Of a stretch of DNA of 15,341 bases, positions 15,113 to 15,341 are shown one piece after another. Positions within the stretch are counted from its first letter, which is position 1; every line of letters starts with the position of its first letter. The translations under genes and the position numbers were made by a program. Source of the stretch: Bacteroidota bacterium (lineage in GTDB: Bacteria; Bacteroidota; Bacteroidia; Chitinophagales; Chitinophagaceae). Location: the NCBI GenBank assembly GCA_023423015.1, contig JAFAGE010000108.1, positions 1 to 15,341 of the forward strand, read 5' to 3'. Under the pieces are notes generated by a model. It was given only the letters and a program-made list of their open reading frames with translations. It ran no database searches and had not been told where the DNA came from.

Positions 15113-15341
15113 TCAGCCGATCAAACGGGCCGGCGAGCCTGCAATTTTGCTGCCTGCCGGAAACGATTTATTTACAAAACTATTTGCTCCAACAATTGTT
15201 CCTGAACCCAGCTCCACACCTTTTGCGATGATGGCACAGGGACCGATGTAACAATTGTCGCCGATTTTCACCGGCGCATATTCGTATGGCATTTTACCGC
15301 CGGATACAGACCAGTTTACCGTGTCGTGAGTGTAAATCTGC
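15113..15341 (-). CDS. Hexapeptide-repeat acyltransferase, C-terminal part only
   Basis: The last 75 codons are visible up to the TGA at 15115-15113; the gene begins beyond the right window edge. The left-handed beta-helix pattern is clear: VKIGDNCYIGPCAIIAKGV, then ELGSGTIVGANSFVNKSF, and the usual ending PAGSKIAGSPARLIG. The THD near the visible N-terminus resembles the catalytic His region of trimeric O- and N-acetyltransferases (maltose/serine acetyltransferase-like). In a polysaccharide locus such an enzyme acetylates a sugar, and could supply the N-acetyl group that the next enzyme converts to an acetamidino group; that is inference. The gene lies 21 nt before the amidotransferase ATG, probably in the same operon. 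Confidence 0.82.
   Translation of the reverse strand, partial: QIYTHDTVNWSVSGGKMPYEYAPVKIGDNCYIGPCAIIAKGVELGSGTIVGANSFVNKSFPAGSKIAGSPARLIG

Overview
The window looks like a chromosome segment from a Bacteroidota bacterium, most likely of the Chitinophagales/Sphingobacteriales type. The reasons are Bacteroidota-style promoter elements (TTG or TTTG, about 22 nt, then TAnnTTTG), weak or absent Shine-Dalgarno sequences, a lipoprotein with an FFAC lipobox and Kelch blades, and the type of sensor kinases present. The lineage call is inference from style; no rRNA or other marker gene is present.

Layout. (1) Positions 1-180, minus strand: the 5' end of an acetate/succinate transporter gene of the AceTr (GPR1/FUN34/SatP) family, cut by the window edge. 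(2) Positions 181-650: a gene-free stretch holding a 12-copy heptanucleotide tandem array, a strong minus-strand terminator with no obvious gene to terminate, further small hairpins, and the likely promoter of the next gene. (3) Positions 651-8433, plus strand: a signalling pair. The first gene encodes a soluble hybrid histidine kinase of 2146 residues: a giant poly-HAMP array (eleven exact 92-residue units plus two divergent leading units), then GAF, coiled coil, HisKA, HATPase and three receiver domains. The second encodes a 421-residue receiver-histidine kinase. Neither has a DNA-binding output domain or an Hpt domain, so their partners must be encoded elsewhere. (4) Positions 8434-15341, minus strand: seven genes read right to left that look like part of a surface polysaccharide cluster. 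These are the end of a hexapeptide-repeat acyltransferase, an N-acetyl sugar amidotransferase (WbpG/PseA family), a HisH-like glutaminase, a HisF-like ammonia-channel subunit, a GT-B glycosyltransferase, a Wzx-like flippase, and a Kelch-propeller lipoprotein. From the amidotransferase to the flippase the genes overlap by 1-4 nt or are 2 nt apart, so they are almost certainly one operon.

How they fit together. The amidotransferase/HisH/HisF trio is the set known to convert an acetamido group on a sugar into an acetamidino group, as in WbpG-HisH2-HisF2 of Pseudomonas aeruginosa O-antigen. The HisF homologue keeps Asp130 but has Gln in place of catalytic Asp11, which argues against a role in histidine synthesis. 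The glycosyltransferase and flippase would then assemble and export a repeat unit carrying the amidino sugar. The kinase operon and the polysaccharide operon converge with their stop codons directly abutting (TAA then TCA at 8431-8436), leaving no room for a terminator between them.

The most notable items are the unusually long, phase-perfect HAMP array related to fungal group III (Nik1/Os-1) kinases, the sugar-amidination cassette with a repurposed HisF, the heptad array, and the orphan terminator that may mark a small RNA.
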